Under the pieces are notes generated by a model. The model ran no database searches. It saw nothing but the letters and a program-made list of their open reading frames with translations, and was not told the origin of the DNA. The translations under genes were made by a program, and so were the position numbers. From Cyathus striatus (taxonomy: Eukaryota; Basidiomycota; Agaricomycetes; Agaricales; Nidulariaceae): a stretch of 64,000 nucleotides of DNA. Of the stretch, positions 11,236-21,631 are shown one piece after another (position 1 is the stretch's first letter; every line of letters starts with the position of its first letter). The DNA lies in NCBI GenBank assembly GCA_025738555.1, contig JAOVFP010000005.1, forward strand, positions 5,828,001 through 5,892,000, in the 5' to 3' direction.

Positions 11236-12251
11236 TCAGTTTGTGTCAATCACTGTTTGCCAGGTTTCGCCACTTCTCCACGCCGGGGTTTCGCAGGTTT
11301 CGCCAGGCCAGGTAATTGGCGAATGTTCTGGGGTACCGAGGGTACCCGGGGCCTCAGACGAAGACGTCGTGGATCCCGGTCTGCCACTCTGCTCCTGCCA
11401 CTTGACGCACTCTGCTCCTCCTTCAGATCGTACTATCCAATCGATCAGTATAAGTTTTATATTATAGAGAAAAATAAACGCACAATGTCTACCCAGCGCA
11501 TCCATTCTCGCAAACTGCTTCTGACACCCATCACACGTAAAAGGTCTATAATTCGTATGCAGTTGCTCATGTCGTTTACAATCATGCTGCCTCGCAAAGC
11601 CCTTTCCGCACCCAGGCCAATGACACTGGAACGGTTTTTCTTCATTATGCGACCGTATATGCCCTATCCAACCTCAGTCAACATTACCCAACTTTAAACA
11701 AAGAAAACGGGACAAACCTTTCAAATTAAAGCTCCTAGTAAACGTACTCTCACACCCAGGAAAAGGACATATGAACGTAGCCTCCTGCTTCCTTCTCTTA
11801 GGACTCGCATTAATCGTAACCCGTGGCTTTTCAGGACTACAGTCCATTTCTACATTAATGTTCGAGTCGAATAACCGTGTTGACACATCCTTTCTTGGCT
11901 CTAAAGTGCATATTCCAGTTTCTGTTTGCGGATATTAGCTCAGTTACAGCTATTGTACTGCATGAAAGACTACCATTATCATAGCCTATAAAAAACTGGG
12001 ATTTTATAGTTTCATGGAGGTCCAGGTTCTCTGCGCCATAGTTTCTCTTTTGTTAGGTTTATTAGCAATATTAAAAATAAACCAAGATACTAATAGCTTC
12101 TGATTCTAACCTGGCTGACGAGTTTAGACCATGAGCTGTCGTGTGTGACAACAATATGAGCCTTTGGAGCCTATTCCAATATGAGTGGTATGCTAATTTT
12201 GAGTCGAGTGCTCTTCAAGAACTATAGTATACTTACTATTGAGAATAGCAT
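11236..12251 (-). CDS. C2H2 zinc-finger transcription factor
   Basis: Six exons on the minus strand: 12251-12237, 12170-12111, 12046-11974, 11900-11718, 11663-11484, 11432-11236. They join in frame to 235 aa, with introns of 51-73 bp. Finger 1 (CPFPGC..12..H..3..H) crosses an intron. Finger 2 (CHWPGC..12..HEQLH) and finger 3 (CDGC..12..H, closed by RSEGGAEC) follow. NEEKP and NYRP linkers join the fingers. The C-terminal 60 residues are Ser/Thr/Pro-rich and end WQTVIDTN. Zinc fingers of this type bind DNA as sequence-specific regulators in the nucleus. The gene lies inside the reductase array, so a local regulatory role is possible but only inferred. The first exons are short and less certain than the finger region. 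Confidence 0.75.
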
Positions 12252-12309
12252 ATCGTTTATGACATTTAAAGGGTGGGATTGCTATGAAGTGGAAATGTAA
12301 GCTTTTAAC

Positions 12310-13923
12310 CTATAAAAAGATGAAAGTGCTCACAGTATTTCTAGCTGGAAAATTAGTTATGCTAATATTATTACCAAAATCTTTATGACATGAAGACTGC
12401 GCTCCAGATCCAGTTCGATCTTTACAGTTAGATTTCTTAAGGGTACTCCCGGGTTTATGATATTCTTCGGGTGAATTCTTGTTGGTCACTACATCAGTAA
12501 GTCCCAAAATCTTATTCCACATGTCCTCTGACAACGAAATTTGGAAACCGCGCAAGAATAAGCACTGATTATCGGTATCAGTCTGCATCCCATTTTCAGA
12601 AAAATCTGGATCTGGAGATGGGCCGGTTCGAAAGACAGTAGCTCCCCCTGACTTCTTCCATGAGAAAGGAAGACCGCTTGTAGGGTTTGATTTACTTATT
12701 GACAACACACTATTTCGCTCTGGAACCGTTTTACAGAACGTTGCGATTCCCCATGTCTTCGATTTTGTATGTCCAGTGACCAGGTATAGCGAACGACGAT
12801 CCAGTTCAAGACCACAGTGCCTAGCATACTTATACCAAGTTAAAGCATTTTTAGATATAAATTCCTTTAACTCCCATTCATTTCTCAGGTCTTCCTCAGA
12901 TGCACCGTCGGGTATGGCAAGAATCGCTCCTTTGTTACCATCTTGGCAGGTGAAAATTATATCACTATAAAATAAGTGCATGTTAGTTTGCTATGAAGCC
13001 AGTTATAACAACACTGTCTATTAGCATACTTCGTGTTCTCGTCGAAATGCGAATTAATATCCAAATTTGAGATCGCGCTTGTACCAGGATTAAGTGAAAT
13101 TTGGAACAATGTTCTAAGCTTTGGTATAAAACTAAAATCATCTGGCAGATCATTAGGATTTATCGGATGTTCAGCCGGCAACGAAATATTGAACAAAAAG
13201 TCGAAGGCGCCATTGGGTGTAATGACACCAACATCTCCAATAGAAACACCCTTGCGACGGTATTCAAACGGTAGATAACGATCTGGTTGAGGGAACCACA
13301 GAGGAAAGCCGTGATTGAGTGGAAACATTTTTTCAACGTAGATTTGACGATCGCTGGGAGATCGCGAAAGGGTTTCTGAAGGAAGAAATAGTGTCTCATG
13401 GGTTGGAATCTGCCCAAAATTATTAGTGGCCAAAAAATGTAACAACAAAAAACCAATAAGTACTACCATGTTCACATTTGTCTCACTTTCAGAGCTTTCA
13501 ACAGATCTGCTTTCATCCTTATCCGAATCCACCTATTAACATGAAATACACTGTATTTAATTAATTACACAGTGGTGGCCTTCTAGGACTTACATTCTCT
13601 GAAATAGGTGAGTCTATGATATTTTCTTGCAGCGGAATACCGATTAGGTCAGGCTGTGAACATAGTGCAGTGGAACTCGTTGTTGTGTGTGTCAATGTGG
13701 ACGCAACCTCAGGCGGGATCCCAAGTAGACAAGGATCAGAAGACACGTTTAGTAGAGCATCGACAATAGCCTGAGTGAGCTGAGGATTGCACTCAATGTA
13801 GGTAATGTTTCCGCTAGCATTTAGAATATTTGCATTGTTGATTGCTTGGTTCTCGCCCCTACTAAATGCCGAGGTAGCTACTGACTCTGAGTAGGCTGGA
13901 ACCTCTTCGTGAACTGTTGTCAT
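12310..13923 (-). CDS. Hypothetical protein, Agaricomycete-type family
   Basis: Four exons: 13923-13594, 13532-13467, 13409-13030, 12964-12310. Together they encode 476 aa. The core has the pattern YRRKGVSIGDVGVITPNGAF, then FDFLFNI, FTCQDGNKGAILAIPDGA, WYKYA and SLYLVTGHTKSKTWGIATF. I recognise this as a conserved Agaricomycete family of unknown function, often seen near NLR genes; that association is from memory. The N-terminus carries SRGENQAINNANILNASGN, similar to short N-rich segments seen in fungal NLR N-termini. A 57-bp in-frame intron (13410-13466, CTAAT branch, CAG acceptor) would translate as a false transmembrane helix. No lesion was seen. Confidence 0.72.
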
Positions 13924-14697
13924 TATGTAAGCCCAGGTTGTGCCAGTTGTGTATTACTATTTGTACTGCGCAAATATGCAGCTTGTGTGCAGCAGCTTGG
14001 ATTTGGCTTGGATGCTGGTTTGATTCTGGTCCTTATGCCCTTGTACAATCCTCAGTCCCTGGGAACGAGATGCTAGGAGGTGGAAGGTTGCGATGATAAG
14101 TTTATAGCAAAGCAACATCAAGGTGAAGTTGCTTTTAATGCATTCCAGAATGTAAATGGTAGTAAATTGGTAGTAATCGACTGGTGCACTTGGCAACCTG
14201 GGTCTGTGCATGTACACTATATGTGTTGATTACACTGACAGTAGGTTGGAGGGAACTCATCATCATCGTCACCATCTAGATTCCTAACACCTCTGACTCC
14301 TGAGTCTTTTTATTGCTACCGGTATGTCACGTTTATCATTCGGCCAGGACTCTGTATCTACTAATATGCCGCAGAACCTGCCGCTCGACGCGCATTCTGA
14401 GTTGTTTCAAGCTTGGAATATTGACGCAAGCCTAGAACGATTCGCGTTGAGATTAATGTGTAAGTTTCCATGTATCCTGATTGGGGGCGGGTACTGAAGT
14501 ACACTCAGACAGACACATACTTGCTGTGATTAACCGCTGGACTGCCGTTTGAATTCAGACAGGTTCAGACTCCTTTAGCAGCTATTCAACTGTATGGAAG
14601 GAATGCTTTGTGTTAATCGTTCTATCAGCGCCTGAGTAAGCTGGTACCAATGGTAAGCTTTGCATTATCATGAAAGTCAACGATAGTAGTAGTCGCG
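13924..14697. other. Intergenic region upstream of copy 2
   Basis: No gene was found. The segment from about 14390 (CTGCCGCTCGACGCGCATTC) resembles sequence near 15750, upstream of copy 3. So the promoter region was duplicated along with the genes. Confidence 0.45.
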
Positions 14698-14715
14698 TCG
14701 ACATATATATATTTA
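14698..14715 (+). promoter_or_regulatory. TATA-type promoter of EasG-like copy 2
   Basis: TCGACATATATATATTTA lies about 86-103 bp before the start codon and matches the promoter motif of copies 1, 3 and 4. Confidence 0.55.
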
Positions 14716-14800
14716 ATGTGAAGATTGCCTGCAATCCATCCATTAACACTATCTCATTACATTCAACTAAAGCAACTTTGAACTCACCGCGTCAACAACA

Positions 14801-15086
14801 ATGAGAATCTTCATTGTAGGTGGAACAGGTAACACCGGCCTCAAGCTCGCTCGTCTCCTCCACGCTGCAAACATCCCTATCTTAATCACATCCCGCTCCA
14901 GTACCGCGCCAGAGTCATTTCCAGCAGTGAGATTAGACTGGAATGACTCCTCAATGTTCTCGGCCCCATTCGAGAAGGATCCCAGTATTGATAAGGTGTA
15001 CCTCATTGTCCCGATCGGTGCACTCGACATGCTCGCAGTTGAGGGAGTATTTCGAGAGGAACAAAGATCTCCGGGCCCCTGCTTAA
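14801..15086 (+). pseudogene. EasG-like reductase copy 2 (internal deletion)
   Basis: The first 240 nt match copy 3 closely, from the GGTGNTG motif to the ALDMLA segment. Near 15036-15042 the sequence jumps straight to the 3' end of exon 3 (GAGGGAGTATTTCGAGAGGA, then GGGCCCCTGCTTAA). About 675 bp, including both introns and exon 2, are missing compared with copy 3. The fused frame reads the terminal piece out of frame and stops at 15128-15130. Only the N-terminal part of the Rossmann domain remains, so no enzyme can be made. Its intact TATA-type promoter is still present upstream. Confidence 0.87.
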
Positions 15087-15130
15087 CAGTATGCGTTTTG
15101 TGTTTTTCTGGCATGTATCGTTGTGGCTAG

Positions 15131-15563
15131 CTTCGCAAGTAATAAAGTATTTTGAGTTATAAAGGCTGCTGTCAGCCCACTTGCCTATAGGCTATAGGCA
15201 ACTTCCGCGCATGGTTATAGCAACTTGTTTACCCAACCTAGAATCTAGAAACTAGTTTCCTTGGTCATTCAACCTTCTATTTAGTATTTTCTGTCCGTAA
15301 TCGAGTAGTAAGAGTCAAGTATGCCAGTATTTGTTGAGCATTTGAGTGACCAAGGGGTGCAAATCTATTTTAATGTATAAATGACGCTGATAAACTTGAT
15401 TTTTGAGTAAATGCCTGGTGTTGAATGTTAGGATTGAAGATGGTGATTGTCATCGTGATGACCCGAGATGGCAGAGGACGACAGCCGATCCTACAGAAGG
15501 GATAAATAAGTACACTTGGCAGTCGATGACTTCCCTCGAAAATTGAAGGCATGAATCAGCGGG
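15131..15563. other. Intergenic region
   Basis: No gene was found between the deleted copy 2 and the small inverted repeat. Confidence 0.35.
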
Positions 15564-15648
15564 TAAGGATCTAGCGCAGTCTGACGCCGCCAGACGTTGG
15601 TGTGCCGAGTTTGAGCAATCTGACGCGTCAGACTGCGCCAGATCCTTA
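15564..15648. repeat. 23-bp inverted repeat with 39-bp loop
   Basis: The left arm 15564-15586 starts TAAGGATCTAGCGCAGTCTG. The right arm 15626-15648 is its complement with one mismatch. The palindrome TGACGCGTCA starts at 15621 and overlaps the right arm. It could be a tiny foldback element or a hairpin. No target duplication was found. Confidence 0.6.
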
Positions 15649-15991
15649 CAGGAAGTCATCTAGTAGTCTTGCAGAGCGCAGCGTCGTTGCTAATTTCGAC
15701 TCGGAATGTATGGCAAAATTAGTAATCATTTTAATCGCCTTATGCTTACTGCCGCCCGACGCGCGTTGTGAGTTGTCCCAAACTTGAAAGATGTTGCAAG
15801 CCTATCCTGATTGAACGTTGGCACAGGTTGGCACTGGCATGCATTCAAACAGCCACATATTGGGCAGGGGATATCCCGCTTGCCGGTGATGAAAGGATGC
15901 TGCGTATTGGTCATTCTATGAGCGCCCGAGTAAGCTAGCAAGCTCGCAATATCATGAAAGTCCTGTGATGTAGCACCACAGTCACGTCGCA

Positions 15992-16004
15992 TCGATATAT
16001 AAAG
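15992..16004 (+). promoter_or_regulatory. TATA-type promoter of EasG-like copy 3
   Basis: TCGATATATAAAG lies about 80-90 bp before the start codon, the same motif and spacing as in copies 1, 2 and 4. Confidence 0.6.
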
Positions 16005-16081
16005 TGTGAAGATCACCTGGTGTTCATTCACTAACACCATCTTCTTGCATTCTGTCAAAGCGACTCATCACATTATCAATA

Positions 16082-17039
16082 ATGACAATCCTTATCTTAG
16101 GCGGAACTGGTAACACTGGCCTCAAACTCGCTCGCCTCCTCCACGCTGCAAACATCCCTATTCTAATCACCTCCCGCTCCGGTACCGCGCCAGAGTCATT
16201 TCCAGCAGTGAGATTCGACTGGAATGACCCCTCAACATTCTCGGCCCCATTCGAGAAGGATCCCAGTATTGACAAGGTGTACCTCATCGGCCCGATCGGT
16301 GCGCTCGACATGCTCGCTATTGCGAAGCCATTCATCGACTTGGCTATTGATAAGCGAATCAAGAAGTGGGTGTTTGTAAGCGCGTCGCAGTCGGGAAAAG
16401 GAGGGTCGTGGATGGGTGCAATTCATCAGTACCTACACGATAGAGGCGCAGAGTATACGGCCTTGAGGCCGACTTGGTTCCATGGTGCGTACGCCAGTAT
16501 TCATTTACAAAAGAACAACGTTGAAACAGAATTCCAGAGAATTTCTCCCTTGTGTTTGGTGAAAGCATTAGGAAGAAGAATGAGATCGCCACCGCCGCCG
16601 GAGATGGTCGTATTCCATTCGTCGCTGCACAGGATATCGCCCAGGCAGCGTTTGAAGCTCTCACCACCGATGAATACAAGTATGCTGAGCCTTACATTGT
16701 TGGCCCCGAGCTGGTGACCTATGACGAGGTCAAATTTTATTCCTCTTTAGTCCTGTCCCTACCTAACCAGACTAACAGGCTGCTGCTATCTTGAGCGAAG
16801 TCCTGGGACGAGAGATTACCCATAAACACTTAACTGCCGAAGAAGTGGCTCAGGGCTTTGTGAGTATTGGTCTATCAGAGCAATATTCCAATATTTTGGC
16901 GGCTGCAGAGAAGCAGCTCGCTAGTGGTGTAGAAGAGAAGACTTTTTTCACCGAAGGTGGTAAAACAGTCAAATATGTTGGTAAGGCGACGCTGAGAGAT
17001 TATTTCGAGAAGAACAAGGATACCTGGGCCCCTGTTTAA
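16082..17039 (+). CDS. EasG-like NAD(P)-binding reductase, copy 3
   Basis: Exons 16082-16484, 16538-16728 and 16779-17039 encode 284 aa, with introns of 53 and 50 bp. The N-terminus MTILILGGTGNTG is the Rossmann nucleotide-binding loop. The conserved segments KVYLIGPIG, KPFIDLAI, ALRPTWFH, DIAQAAFEALTT, YAEPYIVGPEL and YVGKATLRDYFEKN all follow in order. This is the family of EasG/FgaFS, which reduces an iminium to festuclavine or agroclavine in ergot-alkaloid synthesis, within the wider NmrA-like group. No other ergot-pathway gene is visible, so the substrate is unknown. The frame is fully open. It has a clear TATA-type promoter and is the closest relative of the deleted copy 2. Confidence 0.85.
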
Positions 17040-17868
17040 CAACATAAAAGTTACAATTTTGCCATGTAGAAATATAGTACATTGACCTTACACAAGTCTT
17101 GATTCTTATCCCCAGAAGGCGATAAAGCTCGCCTCACAAACAATGTTTTAAATGTTTTAAAATTCAGTTTCCTCAAGATTCTGAAATTGTGGCGTAGCGG
17201 TAACGACTCGACTCATCGACGTGGTGCATATTGCATACTTTATTTATTCTGGCAGTTTTAAATCCCGTTGCAGCAATGGGCCATGCCATAGTACTAGCAT
17301 GGTGGGACTTTTGATGGTCCAGATTTCAGTAAACACTGCCTAACACAGGGGGGAAAGAATGATCAACGTATTGGTCAGAGGAGGTATTTCGAGAGGAAAA
17401 GAAACACTTTGTCTCTGACCCATGGGACCTCACTCGCTCCGATGTGCACTGTGATGTCACCTGGACGGTACTCTACCACTTTACTAAGTATAAGTATATA
17501 TAAATAGCGCTTCTTGCCATCATTTTGATTGCGTGCAGAACGACTGCAGAACACCAGTAGAACACCGCGTACACGCGTCGTCGGATCTGCGCGTGCTCCG
17601 AGTCTTTTTATAAACGCGTTCCCAAACTTGAGAAAGATCGACGCAAGTTTAGATTTGCGTTGAGGTTAGTAAGTTGCTTACTACCTAACTCTTGATTCTA
17701 CCATTCATACGTGCTTCATCATATACCTAATTGAATATTCCGTTTCACGGTGATAGCAGGAAGGCTTCGCGTTAGTCATTCTATGAATCGTCTGAATAAT
17801 CTAACAGGTCAACATCAAAAAAGAGTGAATAATCAGCAAAATTAAAAATAATACTCAGTTGCGTTGCA
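17040..17868. other. Intergenic region upstream of copy 4
   Basis: No gene was found. About 17590-17660 (GAGTCTTTTTATAAACGCG, then CCCAAACTTGAGAAAGATCG) resembles parts of the regions upstream of copies 2 and 3, so it is duplicated promoter sequence. GTGGCGTAGCGGTAACGACT near 17190 faintly resembles a tRNA A-box, but no tRNA fold follows. Confidence 0.4.
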
Positions 17869-17880
17869 TCGACATATATA
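17869..17880 (+). promoter_or_regulatory. TATA-type promoter of EasG-like copy 4
   Basis: TCGACATATATA begins 105 bp before the start codon, preceded by GTTGCA as in the related upstream regions. Confidence 0.58.
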
Positions 17881-17973
17881 TATAAGATATGCATGTTGCC
17901 CATAATCCTTTCATTCACATTAACTCATTTGCACCTCCACCAAAACAACCCAAGTCTCACCTCGTTAATAAAA

Positions 17974-18934
17974 ATGACAATCCTCATCGTAGGCGGAACA
18001 GGAAAAACCGGCCTCAAGCTCGCTCATCTCCTGCGTGCGGCCAATATCCCTCTTCTAATCACCTCTCGCTCTGGCATTGCACCAGAATCGTTTCCAGCAG
18101 TAAAGTTCGACTGGTCAAATCCCTCGACGTTCTCAGCCCCTTTCGACCAGGATCCTAGTATCGACAGGGTGTATTTTGTTGGCCCAGCAGCAGTTGATAT
18201 GATCCCCATTGCAAAGCCATTTATCGACTTGGCTATTGAGAAAGGCGTCATGAAATGGGTCGTTCTGAGCGCCGCACAGTCTTCGAAGGGAGGACTGTGG
18301 GCAGGCTCCGTCCATCAGTACCTACATGATAGAGATGTCGAATATACGGTCTTGAGGCCAAGTTGGTTCCATGGTGTGTTATATCAGTGATAATCACGTC
18401 TAAAGAACTACGTTAAAACGGAATTCTAGAGAACTTCTCCTACGTGTTTGGTGAAAGCATTAGGAAAAGGAATGAAATCGTCACCGCCGCGGAAGATGGT
18501 CGTATCCCATTCATTGCTGCACAGGATATAGCGCAGGCCGCCTTCGAAGCTCTTACCACTAACGAATATAAATATGCAGAACCCTATATTCTCGGGCCCG
18601 AGCTGTTGACCTACGACGAGGTCAGTGAACTCTTCTTTAGCGGCATTATCCCGATATAATCACAGACGAACAGGCTGCCGCTCTTCTGAGCGAAGCCTTG
18701 GGACGCAAGATCACCCATAGACGCCTATCTACCGAAGAGGTAGCCCAGGGCTTCATGAGCATTGGGCTAACAGATAATTATGCTAATGTCTTGGCAAATG
18801 CAGAGAAGCGGCTCGCTACTGGAGCGGAAGAGAAGTTGTTCTTTGTAGACGGCGGAAAGACGGTCAAATATATCGGGAAAGCGAGGTTGAGGGAATACAT
18901 CGAGAAGAACAAGGAACTTTGGGCCGTTGTGTAA
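17974..18934 (+). CDS. EasG-like NAD(P)-binding reductase, copy 4
   Basis: Exons 17974-18373, 18430-18620 and 18674-18934 encode 283 aa. The start MTILIVGGTGKTG gives the nucleotide-binding loop. VYFVGPAAVD, KPFIDLAIEKGVMKW, VLRPSWFH, DIAQAAFEAL, YAEPYILGPELLTYDE and YIGKARLREYIEKN follow. An open frame extends upstream to 17893 without a stop, but the ATG at 17974 matches all other copies. It belongs to the subgroup with a 191-nt exon 2. Intact; substrate unknown. Confidence 0.85.
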
Positions 18935-20048
18935 TGGTATATAAGTAGTTCATTCTTTCTCCTAGCTTAAGAATGGCCTTTTGGTTTTGATAGAGTGCTT
19001 GTGTATGATAAACGGAGAACGATCCAGTGGTACGTACTTTAGCGGCCCTTGTATCCAACAAGTCTTCGGCAGCAGCTCAAGATCGTATTCCTAGCAATTG
19101 CGGACTTCCATGTAAAGTTTCTGCCTGGAGAAGCGAAAAATGGAAATGAAGAAGAAAATGATTAACCTTGGAGGTTAAAGATTATTTTCGGACTCCGGGC
19201 CGCGACGGCTTAACCTCTTACACTAAACAAAGTCAAACACAACTGAACGTTGCGTACCGGGTCGCGACTCTTGCACGGAAGCTCAAAGTTCAACATTTCA
19301 ACGTACTTAACTCTCTAGAGCTCTACGCTCTATAACTTCAGTCTGTCGTGCTTAGCTGGATTAGAAACAACCACGACTGAAATACATTCCGGAGAGGGGT
19401 TTGAAACTAGAATATCATGCAAATCCGGCCAATTTTTTTGCACAGAATAACCCAAGAAGATATGTTACTTGTGCTAGTGAAGCTTGTAAGTTTGTTTAAC
19501 ATCACGTACATGGATATCCTACTAAAGCAGACCTGCTTTATGAGATACTTATGTAGATATCTTTGATCTATGTCAGAACTCGCGCTTTGCGGTACTAACA
19601 GCCAAGTACATCTGTTTACGGTCATAACCCAAAAAAGGACACACTGGTATGCGGATTAAGCTTGGCGCAATACCGTTTACAATGCTTTCATAGTGCTTAG
19701 TCGATAACCCGCGGAATGCATACCCTTTCCAGTATTGTTGGTCGGCTCCAAGGTGTTTACAGTGAGACCTTGAGAAACCAAGACTACAACGCTATAGCTG
19801 TTATACATTGCTCGGGCTTCAATCAGGTCTTCCTTAGTCATTTCATCAATTCCCGAATGGCACGGCATACCTACCAGGTTCCAGATGCCAGGGCCTTACA
19901 ACATCGATTGTGAAGTGAGGAAGGTTGCTGCAGCTCTCACCGTTGCCAACAATAATTCTATAAAGCATGAACATCGCGAACAATCTCTCAGTCGACAATA
20001 TCCATTTGTATAGTCCTTCAGATTAGCTCGTCGACAGTACCAACTACA
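18935..20048. other. Intergenic region between copies 4 and 5
   Basis: About 1.1 kb without a supported gene. A minus-strand open frame at 19677-19868 (63 aa) shows no domain, start context or splice partner. No TATA motif of the copy 1-4 type precedes copy 5. Confidence 0.4.
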
Positions 20049-21014
20049 ATGACAATTCTCGTTGTTGGTGGAACAGGCAAAACAGGCCTCAAACTTGCTC
20101 GCCTTCTACGCGCAGCTAACATTCCTCTTCTTATCACATCTCGTTCTGGCACTGCACCAGAATCTTTGCCGGCAGTGAAATTCGACTGGTACGATCCATC
20201 AACCTTCGCAGCTCCTTTCGAAAAGGAACCCAACATCGACAAGGTATACTTCATCGGACCAACCGGCACAGTCGACATCATGCCACTCGTGAAACCGTTT
20301 ATCGACTTGGCCCATGAGAAAGGAGTCAAAAAATGGGTCATTCTGAGCTCTGCGCAGTCCTATAGAGGGGGACCATGGATGGGCGCGGTGCATCAGTACG
20401 TGCATGATAAAGGGGTAGTAAATGTTGCATTGAGGTCAAGCTGGTTCCATGGTACGTTGTACACGCATTATCACCTACAACGAGTGATACCCAGTCAGAG
20501 ATATATAGAGAATTTCACCTTCCAGTTCATCGAAAGTATCAAGAAGAGAGATGAAATCATCTCTAATGCAGAAGATGGTCGTATACCGTTCATCGCTGCA
20601 CAGGACATCGCTCAGGTAGCCTTCGACGCCCTCACCACGAACGACTATGACTACGCTGAGCCCTTCGTTGTTGGTCCGGAGTTGTTTACTTATGACGATG
20701 TCAGTGCAATGAATTCTTTTAGCGCTGCGTCAACCTAACCCATAGACGAACAGGTTGCCGCCCATTTGAGCGACGTTTTGGGACGGAAGATCACTCACAA
20801 GCGTGTTCCTGTCGAAGAAGTGGCTGCGTTCTGGCAAGGTTATGGGGTAACAGAGGGTTTTGCCGCTGCTTTGGCTGGCATGGAGAAAGGGATCGCAAAC
20901 GGCGCCGAAGAAAAAGCATTTATAGCAGAGGGTGGGAGGACTGTCAAATATGTTGGGAAATTGAAGCTGAGGGAGTATCTCGAGAAGAATAAGGGTATCT
21001 GGGTCCTAGCGTAA
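20049..21014 (+). CDS. EasG-like NAD(P)-binding reductase, copy 5
   Basis: Exons 20049-20451, 20509-20699 and 20754-21014 encode 284 aa. MTILVVGGTGKTG, KVYFIGPTGTVDIM, KPFIDLAHEKGVKKW, WFH, DIAQVAFDALTT, YAEPFVVGPELFTYDD and YVGKLKLREYLEKN mark the family. The segment before WFH reads NVALRSSW, where most copies have LRPTW or LRPSW, so this copy may differ in substrate handling. Exon 2 ends in GAT instead of GAG before the donor. The frame is intact. The shared TATA motif is missing upstream, so its regulation may differ from copies 1-4. Confidence 0.85.
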
Positions 21015-21631
21015 TAGTGCCTTACAGCATTCCGCCACAGGTAGTTTAAATTCTGTTGAAATCACTCATTTTGGATAAAGGATACATGGAATCGACGACA
21101 CGAATAAGCATGCAATATATATATTACAGACGTTCATTTTCGGACTTGCCACTGTCCCTGGGTCCAAGAACGAGGTTGAGCAATTTCCGACGAAATGAGA
21201 TACAACGTTGGCCACTTTTTGAATCATTGCGAGTCTCATCAGATTCGAAATCGCATGCGGCGATAACTTAGTGAACGAAACCCAGTGCTGAGAGCGTCGA
21301 ACTGTCAGCACTTTCTTATGTCCAGGGACCAGAGGATGAATAAGCCAAACCACCAGTAAGTATATTTGATATTTAGATGATTTCAACATCACTGATAATC
21401 CAGAGATTCATCAGATCCTACCCCTCAATGGATTTAAGTAACAAATTAAAAGAATTAAGCAGCCGAGCCTTCTATGTACGCCAAGGCAATGGACCCCCGC
21501 AATCGTCAAGCAGTCGTCATCTTCGAGTCTTCAACCTATATAAAGCACAGATGCACAGCAAGGACTCCTATATATTTCAACAGCTAACACAGGTTCGGTT
21601 CAGTAATCGCCATCGCCCCTATTGAATGACA
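21015..21631. other. Intergenic region between copies 5 and 6
   Basis: No gene was found. A TATA-like CTATATAAAGCACAG at about 21537 lies roughly 90 bp before copy 6, a spacing like that of copies 1-4. Confidence 0.4.

Noticed and set aside
13410..13466. Transmembrane helix in the 476-aa protein (VVLIGFLLLHFLATNNF)
   Set aside because: The segment is a 57-bp in-frame intron with GTAGTA donor, CTAAT branch and GGGCAG acceptor. Its hydrophobicity is a translation artefact.
19677..19868. Small minus-strand gene between copies 4 and 5
   Set aside because: 63 residues, no recognised domain and no conserved counterpart in the other spacers.
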